This document shows positions 24,412 to 32,487 of a stretch of DNA of 64,000 nucleotides, piece after piece (within the stretch, counting starts at the first letter, position 1; each line of letters starts with the position of its first letter). Location: assembly GCA_905209455.1 (NCBI GenBank), contig CAJLTA010000009.1, positions 6,093 to 70,092 on the forward strand. The letters are read 5' to 3'. Origin of the DNA: an uncultured Collinsella sp. (GTDB lineage: Bacteria; Actinomycetota; Coriobacteriia; Coriobacteriales; Coriobacteriaceae). The notes under the pieces are model-generated. The model searched no databases, was not told where the DNA came from, and was given only the letters and a program-made list of their open reading frames with translations. The position numbers were made by a program, and so were the translations under genes.

Positions 24412-24921
24412 CTAGTTCTCGGCTTGCTCAACCCGTACCTTGACACGTGTCGGATTGCCGTGGCTGTCGAGGGTCTTTGCATCGAGTGCCTGGATCTCGA
24501 TGTACGCCTCGCCTTCTTTGATGTCGCCGGCGGGGCACGTTTCGATTGTCTTGCCGGTCTCGACCACACCGGATTCGTACATGGTCTCGTCGTTTTGGAT
24601 GACGCGGAATCGCTGGGGAAATTTATTGTCTTGGACGTTTTGCACGTTGACGCGCAGCTTGCCGTCCTCCTGTAGCTGAGCGACCGGTGCGACCGAAATC
24701 GTCATCATGTTGTCGCGGACGATGGCGTCGAGCTCATCTTGGATTTCCTGACGCGTTTTGCCCTCGGCCGTCGTAACCGAAGCGCCCGCCTCGGGTACGG
24801 GCTGCGACTGCCAAGCGTATAGTCCTACGGCGACAAGGGCACAGACGATGGCCAAGCAGGCAACGATGAGCTTCTTGCGACGACCCAGGCCTGCAAAGCG
24901 GGGTGGCTTCTTCGCGCTCAT
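24412..24921 (-). CDS. Membrane-anchored extracellular protein
   Basis: This 169-residue protein has a basic N-terminus (RFAGLGRRKK), one transmembrane helix (about 19-40) and an extracellular domain. The domain begins with TAEGKTRQEIQDELDAIV and ends with a beta-rich segment (YIEIQALD..RVKVRVEQ). The start ATG at 24921 was chosen because it overlaps the upstream stop by 4 bp (ATGA), while a longer ORF runs through the upstream gene. It belongs to the exported-protein operon. Its role is unknown. Confidence 0.8.
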   Translation of the reverse strand: MSAKKPPRFAGLGRRKKLIVACLAIVCALVAVGLYAWQSQPVPEAGASVTTAEGKTRQEIQDELDAIVRDNMMTISVAPVAQLQEDGKLRVNVQNVQDNKFPQRFRVIQNDETMYESGVVETGKTIETCPAGDIKEGEAYIEIQALDAKTLDSHGNPTRVKVRVEQAEN

Positions 24922-25214
24922 GCGGCATCCTTGGCGGTATAGATGCGCGCAAAGGTGGACGGGTCCGCTCCAAAGAGCATGTGAAGCATCAGGCGGCGCG
25001 AGTAGACGAGCTCTTCGAAGTCGGGAGGGAGCTCGATGTCGTGGATATGCGCGATGTGGTGGGCGAGCGCCGAGAACGACTCGGGGTCGCAGATCACATC
25101 GGTGGTAACGTGGTAGACCGTCGTATCGGGGAATGCCTCTTCGTCGAAAGGCAGGAGATGGGGATCGTCGTCGACTTCGATGGCGATGCCGTACTGGGGC
25201 CAGTAATATGCCAT
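24918..25214 (-). CDS. Small conserved-looking protein, hypothetical (98 aa)
   Basis: This 98-residue soluble protein starts MAYYWPQYGIAIEVDDDPH. Its YGIAIEVDD segment resembles the core strand of DUF559/very-short-patch-repair nucleases (pattern IEhDGxxH), but the other catalytic residues are not visible, so this is a weak resemblance. A GGGAGGTTCC site precedes the ATG. It is the first gene of the operon that continues with membrane-anchored and secreted proteins, and it overlaps the next gene by 4 bp. The protein has no signal peptide, unlike its neighbours. Confidence 0.7.
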   Translation of the reverse strand: MAYYWPQYGIAIEVDDDPHLLPFDEEAFPDTTVYHVTTDVICDPESFSALAHHIAHIHDIELPPDFEELVYSRRLMLHMLFGADPSTFARIYTAKDAA

Positions 25215-25287
25215 GGGAACCTCCCTGCTTCTGGGCCAAAACTTCTATCGGTTTTGGCTGTCGACGCCGACCGTATCAGCCGCTACT

Positions 25288-25337
25288 TGACCAATTTCTG
25301 ACCAAATGCTTGACGGATTGGCGTCTCCGCAGATAAA
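25288..25337 (+). promoter_or_regulatory. Promoter/operator-like region upstream of the lactate-dehydrogenase operon
   Basis: TGACCAA occurs at 25288 and 25299, and TGACGGA at 25311, spaced 11 and 12 bp, about one helical turn. The third is part of a possible -35 (TTGACG 25310-25315) with a -10-like GATAAA at 25332-25337 after a 16-bp spacer. The rest of the 345-bp gap (25215-25559) has an A/T-rich segment but no ORF supported by a ribosome binding site. A regulator binding to the repeats would probably act on lctD-etfB-etfA. Confidence 0.4.
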
Positions 25338-25559
25338 AGGCGGCAAAAAATACTTCAACTTTTTTCGAGCGACAATCGAGCGATCGGCGACGGCAGGGCG
25401 ATATGTGTCAAAAGCATCGTCTGTCGAGGAAATCCAGCCGCTCACCGAATTACACGAACGTAAAAAACGCCAATTATGGAGACGGTCTCGAACACGTCGA
25501 CGAAACGATGCGGTAACATCTCCCTGCAAACACTGTAGTTAGCTAAAGGGGGAGTTCGC

Positions 25560-27161
25560 GTGCCTGCAACCATTAAACCCTTCACCGACGAGTTCGAAGA
25601 GTATGGTCGCGATGAGTCTCGCACATCGGGCGAGGCCTCGAGCATCTCGTTTCCGACAACGGAGGACGAGGTCCGCGCCATTTTGAAAAAGCTCCATGTC
25701 GAGCGTGTCCCGGTGACGGTTCAGGGCGCCCGGACCGGTCTTGCCGCCGGCGCCGTGCCTCATGGCGGTCACATTCTCAATACTTCCCGCATGAATCGCT
25801 ACTTGGGCCTTCGCCGCGATGAACAAGGCCAATTTCTGCTGCGCGTGGAGCCGGGCGTTGTGCTTTCGGAACTGCGCAAGCAGCTGGGCAAGAAGGTGCT
25901 GCCGACCGCTGGTTGGGACCAGGCATCGCTTGAGGCCTACGAGGAGTTCCAAGAGGCCCCCGAGCAGTTTTTTCCCACCGATCCCACCGAGGCATCTGCC
26001 TGTCTGGGCGGCATGGCGGCATGTAACGCCTCCGGTGCTCGCAGCTACGCCTACGGCCCCATGCGCCCACATATCACGGGACTCCGCGTCGCGCTGGCTG
26101 ATGGCGATTTGCTTGAGCTTCAGCGCGGCGAGGCTTTTGCCCAGGGTCGCCACCTGTCGCTTGTGACGGCAGAGGGCCGCGCGCTCGAGCTCGACCTTCC
26201 CGACTACACCATGCCCAAGACCAAAAATGCCTCAGGCTATTTCGTTGTTGACGATATGGATGCCATCGATCTGTTTATCGGTGCATGTGGCACAATCGGC
26301 GTCATCACCGAGCTCGAGATTGCCCTGCAGGCGGCGCCTGCGGTCGTTTGGGGCGTGAGCTGTTTCTTTGACAGCGAAGACAAGGCCGTGTCCTTCACCG
26401 ATTCTATGCGTCCCGTCCTGTCCCACGCGGCTGCCATCGAATATTTCGATGCGGGCGCCCTGGATATCCTTCGCCGCCAGCGCGAGCGGTCGACCGCGTT
26501 TGCCTCGCTGCCGGCGCTCGACAAGGAGGCAAAGGTCTGCGTCTACGTGGAACTCGACTGCGACGACGAGGCGCAGGCGACCGAGGAGCTGTACCACTTG
26601 GGGTGGGTTTTGGAACTTGCGGGCGGCCGCGACAACGCGACTTGGGTCGCGCGCACCGAAGTCGATCGCGAATGCCAGCGGTTTTTCCGCCACGCGGTTC
26701 CCGAGAGCGTCAACATGCTCATCGACGAGCGCCGCCGCACGAACCCCACCATTACCAAACTGGGCTCGGACATGTCGGTGCCCAACGCACGCTTGGGCGA
26801 TGTCATCGCCCTTTATCGCCGCACGTTGGCCGAAAGTGGGCTTGAATCTGCCGCCTGGGGGCACATCGGTAACAACCATCTGCATGTGAACATCCTGCCG
26901 CGCGATGCACAGGATTACCGTCGCGGTGGCGAGTTGTTTGCCCAGTGGGCTGCCGAGGTAACTGCTATGGGCGGCGCCGTCTCTGCCGAGCACGGCGTCG
27001 GCAAGATCAAAGCGGGCTTCTTGGAGACGATGTACGGTCACGAGGCCATGGTCGAGTCGGCTCTACTCAAGCTCCAGCTCGATCCCGACGGGCAGCTGGG
27101 TCGCGGCAACCTGTTTTCGGAGAAGCTCTTGGATGAGCTCGTCCAGAAAGGGGGCGCGTGA
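25560..27161 (+). CDS. FAD-binding oxidase, LctD/GlcD-like lactate dehydrogenase subunit
   Basis: This 533-residue flavoprotein has an N-terminal FAD_binding_4 domain (about 30-225, including ARTGLAAGAVPHGG and FFPTDPTEAS) and a C-terminal FAD-oxidase domain (about 270-525, ending in GHIGNNHLHVNIL and AEHGVGKIK). It starts with GTG after GGGGGAG. EtfB and EtfA genes follow at once. In Acetobacterium and other anaerobes LctD with EtfBC forms an electron-confurcating lactate dehydrogenase. A glycolate or another 2-hydroxyacid substrate is possible. A promoter-like repeat lies upstream. Confidence 0.85.
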   Translation: MPATIKPFTDEFEEYGRDESRTSGEASSISFPTTEDEVRAILKKLHVERVPVTVQGARTGLAAGAVPHGGHILNTSRMNRYLGLRRDEQGQFLLRVEPGVVLSELRKQLGKKVLPTAGWDQASLEAYEEFQEAPEQFFPTDPTEASACLGGMAACNASGARSYAYGPMRPHITGLRVALADGDLLELQRGEAFAQGRHLSLVTAEGRALELDLPDYTMPKTKNASGYFVVDDMDAIDLFIGACGTIGVITELEIALQAAPAVVWGVSCFFDSEDKAVSFTDSMRPVLSHAAAIEYFDAGALDILRRQRERSTAFASLPALDKEAKVCVYVELDCDDEAQATEELYHLGWVLELAGGRDNATWVARTEVDRECQRFFRHAVPESVNMLIDERRRTNPTITKLGSDMSVPNARLGDVIALYRRTLAESGLESAAWGHIGNNHLHVNILPRDAQDYRRGGELFAQWAAEVTAMGGAVSAEHGVGKIKAGFLETMYGHEAMVESALLKLQLDPDGQLGRGNLFSEKLLDELVQKGGA

Positions 27162-27163
27162 AG

Positions 27164-27979
27164 ATGAGCGATTTCCATATGGTGGTGTGCGTCAAGGCCG
27201 TGCCGGGCAGCACCGAGGTCAAGATGGACCCCAAGACCAATACCATCGTGCGCGATGGCAAGCAGGCGGTCATTAATCCCTTTGATGCGAGCGCTTTGGA
27301 ATGCGCGCTGGCGCTGAAGGACGACTTTATCGGCTTTGGCATGGATGTGCGCGTGACGGTGGTGTCGATGGGCATCCCCGCGACCGAATCGCTGCTGCGC
27401 GACTGTATCGCCCGCGGTGCCGACGACGCGCTGCTGCTGACCGACCGAGCCTTTGCGGGTGCCGATACCCTAGCCACCACCTATGCCCTCAAATGCGGTA
27501 TCGAGGCGCTCGATGAGGACTTCGACCTGCTCATCTGCGGCAAGATGGCAGTGGACGGCGATACGGCCCAGATCGGCCCCGAGCTTGCCGGTGCCTTTGA
27601 GATCCCCTGCGTGACCGACGTGAGCTGCGTGCAAAGCGCGGGCTTTACGACGTGTGGCTCGCTGGCGCTCGTTCACGGATGCGATGCCGGCGAGGAGACG
27701 GTGTACCTTGAGATGCCGTGCGCGATGACGACCGCCAAGGAGATTGGCCAGTTGCGTATGCCGAGTATTGCCGGTATTCGCGCGGCAGAGGAGGCGGACG
27801 TGCGCGTGGTCAGTGCCGCCGACGTGAACGCCGATCCCTCGCGTTGTGGCCTTGCCGGATCACCGACGCAGGTCGTGCGCTCGTTTGTGCCCGACCGTGA
27901 TCAAACGTGCGAGGCCGTTGAGGGAACGGCGTCCGAGCAGGCGGTAAAACTTGCCAAGATTATCGAGGGGATGGCATAG
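27164..27979 (+). CDS. etfB: Electron transfer flavoprotein beta subunit (EtfB/LctB-like)
   Basis: This 271-residue protein has the EtfB features VVCVKAVPGS at the N-terminus, INPFDASALE, SMGIPATESLLRDCIARGADDALLL and the region CGKMAVDGDTAQIGPELAG. It binds the electron-bifurcating flavin and NAD when paired with EtfA. The ATG at 27164 has GGGGG 9 nt upstream; a GTG at 27158, overlapping the previous stop, is an alternative. It lies between the LctD-like and EtfA genes with no gap, so the three are co-expressed. Confidence 0.9.
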   Translation: MSDFHMVVCVKAVPGSTEVKMDPKTNTIVRDGKQAVINPFDASALECALALKDDFIGFGMDVRVTVVSMGIPATESLLRDCIARGADDALLLTDRAFAGADTLATTYALKCGIEALDEDFDLLICGKMAVDGDTAQIGPELAGAFEIPCVTDVSCVQSAGFTTCGSLALVHGCDAGEETVYLEMPCAMTTAKEIGQLRMPSIAGIRAAEEADVRVVSAADVNADPSRCGLAGSPTQVVRSFVPDRDQTCEAVEGTASEQAVKLAKIIEGMA

Positions 27980-29185
27980 ATGAGCGGACTGATTATCGAT
28001 AGCGAAGCCTGTATCGGCTGCGGTCGCTGCGTTCGCGCCTGTGCCTCGGGCGGCATCGTAGTGGAAGGCGAGCGGCCCAACCGTTGCGCCCGCGTAACCG
28101 ACGGCTGCATCCTATGCGGCGGATGTGTCGACGCCTGCCCCGTCAACGCTATCTCGATCGAGCGTGACGAGGCCGCTGGTGCGGTGGACCTTGATGCATA
28201 TCGAGACATTTGGGTCTTCGTGCAGACTGACGAGCACGACGCCGTGGCTCCCGTGGCCTACGAGCTCATGGGCAAGGGGCGCGAGCTTGCCGATGCTCGC
28301 GGCTGCCGTCTGGTGGCACTGGTCGGCATGAGCCCCGAGGGCTCGCTCGGGGACCTGGAACATCTGGTTTGCGCGGGCGCCGACGAAGTCCTGGCCTGTC
28401 GCGACGAGCGTCTGCGCCAAAACGATGCGGAGGTCTACGCCCACTTGATCTGCGATTTGGTAGCCGAACGCAAACCCGAGGCCATCCTATACGGTGCGAC
28501 CGCTTTTGGTCGCGAACTGGCACCCGGCGTTGCCGTGCGTTTGCAGACGGGTCTTACGGCCGACTGCACCGTGCTTTCGATGGATGCGGAGACGGGCCTA
28601 CTGCAGCAGACGCGCCCGGCGTTTGGCGGCAACTTGATGGCCACCATCATTTGCCCCAACCACCGTCCGCAGATGGCAACGGTGCGCTCCGGTATCTTTA
28701 AGGCTCCCGACTTCGACTACGGCCGTTCCGGCACGATCACCCAGATATCACTTGCGGATGATGCTAAGGCTCGTGTCGAGATCTCGATTCCCGCCGAGGA
28801 GTGGGGACAGCAGGCTTCGATCGCCGATGCCGAGCGCCTGGTCGTGGTGGGTCGCGGCATTGGCTCCAAGAAAAATCTGCCGCTGATGCGAAGGCTCGCC
28901 GAGGCTCTGGGAGCCGAGCTTGGCTGCACGCGACCTGTCGTGGAGGCCGGCTGGTTGGAGTATCGCCATCAGATTGGCCAGACGGGCGTATCGGTTTCGC
29001 CCAAGCTTCTCGTGAGTATCGGTGTTTCGGGCGCCATCCAGCATCTTGCCGGCATCGGTGGGGCTGAGTGCATTATCGCCATCAACGAGGACCCGGATGC
29101 CCCCATTTTTGGTACTGCCCAGTACAAGGTTGTCGGCGATGCCGTCGAGGTCGTCGAGGAGCTGCTGGCTCAGCTTGAGCGCTAG
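27980..29185 (+). CDS. etfA: Electron transfer flavoprotein alpha subunit with N-terminal 2[4Fe-4S] ferredoxin domain
   Basis: This 401-residue protein starts with two CxxCxxCxxxC clusters (Cys 11, 14, 17, 21 and 43, 46, 49, 53). An Etf alpha/beta region follows, and the FAD-binding domain has GRGIGSKKNLPL, RPVVEAGWLEYRHQIGQTG and SGAIQHLAG. The ferredoxin extension is the signature of bifurcating LctC/CarE-type EtfA. It can pass low-potential electrons to or from ferredoxin. It starts directly after etfB. Its stop overlaps the convergent HD-domain gene by 4 bp. Confidence 0.92.
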   Translation: MSGLIIDSEACIGCGRCVRACASGGIVVEGERPNRCARVTDGCILCGGCVDACPVNAISIERDEAAGAVDLDAYRDIWVFVQTDEHDAVAPVAYELMGKGRELADARGCRLVALVGMSPEGSLGDLEHLVCAGADEVLACRDERLRQNDAEVYAHLICDLVAERKPEAILYGATAFGRELAPGVAVRLQTGLTADCTVLSMDAETGLLQQTRPAFGGNLMATIICPNHRPQMATVRSGIFKAPDFDYGRSGTITQISLADDAKARVEISIPAEEWGQQASIADAERLVVVGRGIGSKKNLPLMRRLAEALGAELGCTRPVVEAGWLEYRHQIGQTGVSVSPKLLVSIGVSGAIQHLAGIGGAECIIAINEDPDAPIFGTAQYKVVGDAVEVVEELLAQLER

Positions 29186-29994
29186 GCGCGCGCCAGCCAG
29201 TCGCGCATCTCGTCCTTAAGGCGGCTCCAAGTTGCCTGCGTGGCGGGGTCGGTAAAGGGCCGCGTGATGCCAAAAGGCGCGTCGAGCAGGCGGTAGATAT
29301 TGCCCTGCTCGCGCGCCAGCGCGCGGCTCGCTGGATAGACGAGCTCAAACATAAAGCAGATGAGCCCCACCAGGTAGTCCGCCGGCTCGTTGCGCTCGTC
29401 GCGCGCGACGCAGCGGTGCTCGTCAAAGGCGGCAAGTGTCGGCGACGAGAAACGGCTGCCGAGAAACGTCTTCTCGTCCACCTTGAGGATGGTGTCGACG
29501 GTGCTGTCGGCGATGGTACGCATAATGTCGATCTTGTCGCCATCGCGCACGATATCGCAGAAGCTCCGTGTGCGCTCGTCGAGCTGCGCGGGTAGACGGA
29601 AATCGCTGTGATAGGCAATGCTCGCTCGGATGAGCTCATCTTCTGCCGGGTCATCGATAAAGTCGCGGATGCTCGTTACGGCGGGTGCATCGGCGGGATT
29701 CTCGCCAAAGAGGATCTCGATGCCCAGCACCGCATGGCTCATGCTCTCGGCGTCCTTAAAGGTGTCCCAGCGTCGCAGCTGCTCAAAGCGGCCCATATCG
29801 TGCAGCAGGCCGCAAAGCCATGCCAGGTCAATATCTTCTGACGACCAGCCCTGCTCGCGCGCTACGGCATCGCATGCCTCGGCCACGTGGTACGTATGCT
29901 CGATTTTGAGCGCGATGCGTGGGTTGGTGGCGTCGTAGGCATCGGTGTAGCTTTTGAAGGCCGCGCGCGCCCGGTCTCGATCGATAGCTGTCAT
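29182..29994 (-). CDS. HD-domain phosphohydrolase
   Basis: This 270-residue protein contains the HD signature LLHDMGRFEQL (His-Asp pair about residue 65), preceded by KIEHTYHV and followed by SIAYHSD and FCDIVRDGDKIDI, which supply the remaining metal ligands. Such proteins hydrolyse nucleotide or phosphate-ester substrates. It is a single-domain type with no regulatory domain visible. The start MTAIDRD has only a weak ribosome binding site. Its 3' end overlaps the convergent etfA gene by 4 bp. Confidence 0.88.
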   Translation of the reverse strand: MTAIDRDRARAAFKSYTDAYDATNPRIALKIEHTYHVAEACDAVAREQGWSSEDIDLAWLCGLLHDMGRFEQLRRWDTFKDAESMSHAVLGIEILFGENPADAPAVTSIRDFIDDPAEDELIRASIAYHSDFRLPAQLDERTRSFCDIVRDGDKIDIMRTIADSTVDTILKVDEKTFLGSRFSSPTLAAFDEHRCVARDERNEPADYLVGLICFMFELVYPASRALAREQGNIYRLLDAPFGITRPFTDPATQATWSRLKDEMRDWLARA

Positions 29995-30120
29995 AATGAC
30001 TTCCTAAAAAGTTGTGTCTTTCGATCCGGTGGCAATTGTAGGTGAACTCGGTTGCTGTCGGATGATGATTCTGCCGTATCGCTACATGCGGCTCGGAGAC
30101 CTTGTCAGGATGAGAAGCGT

Positions 30121-30813
30121 ATGGTGCTCAAAATCGTTAGAACCGTCTGGCCGGTGATGCTTACCTATGTTGCAATAGGCGCGCCGTGCGGAATGATCAT
30201 GGGGCAGACGGGAATGGAGCCCTGGATGGTCTTTGCCCTGAGCAGCACGTTTGTGACGGGCAGCGGGCAGTTTATGATCTGTAACCTGTGGCTGGCGGGT
30301 GTGCCTGCAGCATCGATCGTCGCGAGCGTCGCCGCAATCTCCTCGCGCTTTGCGCTTTACTCGGCATCGATCGCACCGCATCTGAGGGGTGCCTCGAAGC
30401 GTCAGACGCTGGCTGTTGCCGCGACACTTACCGAGGAGGCATACGGCATCTCGCTTGCCAAGTTGGTTGAAGGGGAGGATTGGGGCCCGCGTGAGTCCTT
30501 CGTGCTCAACGTGACCCTTATCGCAACATGGGGCGTTTCGTGTACGACGGGCGCCATCGTCGGCGCCGTTGTCGATGTTCCCACCGCCATTGCAGCCTTT
30601 GTCTGCACCTCGCTCTTTATCTGCCTGCTCTTTTCGCAGCGGCTGTCGCGCGGCAACGTTGTCGCGGCGGTTTCGGGCGCGGTGTCCGTCGCCGTATGCA
30701 AGTTCTTGGGCCTCACGAATATTGCCGTGCCGGCAAGCGTCGTGGCCGGCATTGCCATTGCGTTGGCGTGCGATGCTGTATTTGACGGAAGAGGTGCCCG
30801 CGATGCCCGTTAA
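30121..30813 (+). CDS. azlC: AzlC family branched-chain amino acid exporter, large subunit
   Basis: This 230-residue membrane protein shows the AzlC motifs YVAIGAPCGMIMGQTG and SGQFMICNLWLAG with several transmembrane helices. With AzlD it exports branched-chain amino acids. The ATG at 30121 gives the typical family length and follows a GGATGAG-type site; the upstream ATG-like ORF extension (from 30052) has no such site. azlD follows with an 11-bp overlap, as is usual for the pair. Confidence 0.88.
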   Translation: MVLKIVRTVWPVMLTYVAIGAPCGMIMGQTGMEPWMVFALSSTFVTGSGQFMICNLWLAGVPAASIVASVAAISSRFALYSASIAPHLRGASKRQTLAVAATLTEEAYGISLAKLVEGEDWGPRESFVLNVTLIATWGVSCTTGAIVGAVVDVPTAIAAFVCTSLFICLLFSQRLSRGNVVAAVSGAVSVAVCKFLGLTNIAVPASVVAGIAIALACDAVFDGRGARDAR

Positions 30814-31126
30814 CGAGTTCTTGGTTCTGTGGCTGTCGTCGTGGGCTGCTATCGCGTTCTTTCGCATCGCGCCGGCGTTCGCCTTGCGCGGGCGGACCCT
30901 GTCGCCTCGCATTACCGAGGCCCTGGGCTATATCCCGCCCGCTGCCTTTGCCGCGCTGGTCGCCAACGACTTGGTGAGCCCCGGCGCGTTCGACGCGGGA
31001 CTCTGGCCTGCCTTGGTTCCCTGGATTGCGGCCGCCGGCGTCGTGGTCGTGGCGGTCAAGACAAAATCGATGCTGTGGTGCTGCGTCTCGGGCATCGTAC
31101 TCTATATTGTCTTGAGCCTTATATAG
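30803..31126 (+). CDS. azlD: AzlD family branched-chain amino acid exporter, small subunit
   Basis: This 107-residue protein has four hydrophobic helices and the AzlD pattern FFRIAPAFALRGR..PRITEALGYIPPAAFAALV. It starts at ATG 30803, 11 bp inside azlC, with GAGGTG upstream. Together AzlCD form a two-subunit exporter. The overlap implies coupled translation and a fixed subunit ratio. Confidence 0.88.
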   Translation: MPVNEFLVLWLSSWAAIAFFRIAPAFALRGRTLSPRITEALGYIPPAAFAALVANDLVSPGAFDAGLWPALVPWIAAAGVVVVAVKTKSMLWCCVSGIVLYIVLSLI

Positions 31127-31275
31127 GGGTGGCGTCGCGGGCGCCGAATCTCGTTCCATCCCAACTTGTCGGATTTTTCACCGAGCTGGTCTATTTCTTC
31201 TGGTACCATGGTCAAACTTTACTGTAGCAAAGCGTGACGTGGGCTTTTGTACCCCGTCAGCGGAAATGGGGTTTC

Positions 31276-32298
31276 ATGGCACAGGAAGCAACCACCAACG
31301 AGCAAAAGAAATTCAAGGTCCCGCGCATTCCGGGCGACATCATGATCTATCCGATGATCGTCGGTCTTTTGCTCAACACCTTCTGCCCGCAGGTTTTTGA
31401 GGTCGGCGGCTTCTTTACGGCTGCCTGCCGCGGTGGCTCCAATACCATCGTCGCCGCGATCCTGCTGTTTGTGGGCGCCGGCATCAGCTTCAAGTCCACG
31501 CCGGGCGCCATCAAGACCGGCATCGTCGTGCTGATTCCCAAGCTGGTCGTCGCAGCGGCTCTCGGCCTAGGCGTGGCATATTTCTTTAACGACAACTTCC
31601 TGGGTCTGAGCTCCGTGTCTATCATCGGCGGCATTACGTTTTGCAACATGGCGCTCTATACGGGCATCATGGGCGAGTTCGGCGATGAGTCCGAGCAGGG
31701 CGCCGTCGGTATCCTGTTCTTTACGGCCGGCCCCGCCGTCACCATGATCATCCTCGGTGTCTCGGGTCTCGCCAACATCCCCGTCGGCACCATCATCGGA
31801 TCCATCCTGCCGCTCGTTATCGGCATGGTTCTGGGTAACCTGTTCCCGTTTATCAAGAACCTGCTAGTTCCCGGTGCCAACCCCGCGATTGCCGTCATCG
31901 GATTTCAGCTCGGTGCGTCCATGAGCCTGTCGAGCTTTATCACCGGTGGCATTTCCGGCATCTTGCTGGGCCTTGTCACGCTGTTTGTCGTCGGTCCCAT
32001 CACCTTTGCGTTCGAGCGCCTGTGCGGTGGTAACGGCAAGGCTGCCGTGGCTTGCTCCACCATCGCCGGCACGGCTATGACCACGCCGGTTGCTCTCGCC
32101 GAGGTCGCGCCGCGCTACGCCGAGCTTGCACCCACCGCGTACGCCCAGATCGCCACTGCCGTTATCATCACGGCAATCATAGCTCCGATTCTGACCGGCT
32201 GGGTCGACAAGAAGTTCTGCCAGGGCAAGGAGGACCTGTCGCCTGCCGGTGTCGAGGCCATCGAGGAGGCCGTCGCGACCGACATCGATGGCGAGTAA
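31276..32298 (+). CDS. kdgT: 2-keto-3-deoxygluconate permease (KdgT family)
   Basis: This 340-residue membrane protein has about ten hydrophobic segments and the KdgT pattern (IPGDIMIYPMIVGLLLNTFCP, FFTAACRGGSNTIVA, GTAMTTPVA). The family imports 2-keto-3-deoxygluconate from pectin or hexuronate breakdown. No other KDG-pathway genes are nearby, so the substrate could differ in this organism. The ATG at 31276 was preferred over a start 42 bp upstream because the MAQEATT start matches family length. A terminator follows. Confidence 0.8.
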   Translation: MAQEATTNEQKKFKVPRIPGDIMIYPMIVGLLLNTFCPQVFEVGGFFTAACRGGSNTIVAAILLFVGAGISFKSTPGAIKTGIVVLIPKLVVAAALGLGVAYFFNDNFLGLSSVSIIGGITFCNMALYTGIMGEFGDESEQGAVGILFFTAGPAVTMIILGVSGLANIPVGTIIGSILPLVIGMVLGNLFPFIKNLLVPGANPAIAVIGFQLGASMSLSSFITGGISGILLGLVTLFVVGPITFAFERLCGGNGKAAVACSTIAGTAMTTPVALAEVAPRYAELAPTAYAQIATAVIITAIIAPILTGWVDKKFCQGKEDLSPAGVEAIEEAVATDIDGE

Positions 32299-32344
32299 CG
32301 GCCGTTACCGATAATTGATTCCGGCGTGCAATTCGCGCCGTCCG

Positions 32345-32390
32345 AGCGCCCGAACAGAAACTGTTTTGCAGTGATGTTCGGGCGCTTTGC
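32345..32390 (+). terminator. Terminator-like hairpin after kdgT
   Basis: AGCGCCCGAACA (32345-32356) pairs perfectly with TGTTCGGGCGCT (32375-32386) over an 18-nt loop. TTGCT follows, so the T tract is short. Confidence 0.6.
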
Positions 32391-32487
32391 TATGATTCCC
32401 TTTACCCCTGCGGAGTAAAGGGGTGTTTATTGCCCTGATTCGAATTGGGCGATTCTGCCCATTCGGATATTGAAGGGATGGCGTCTA

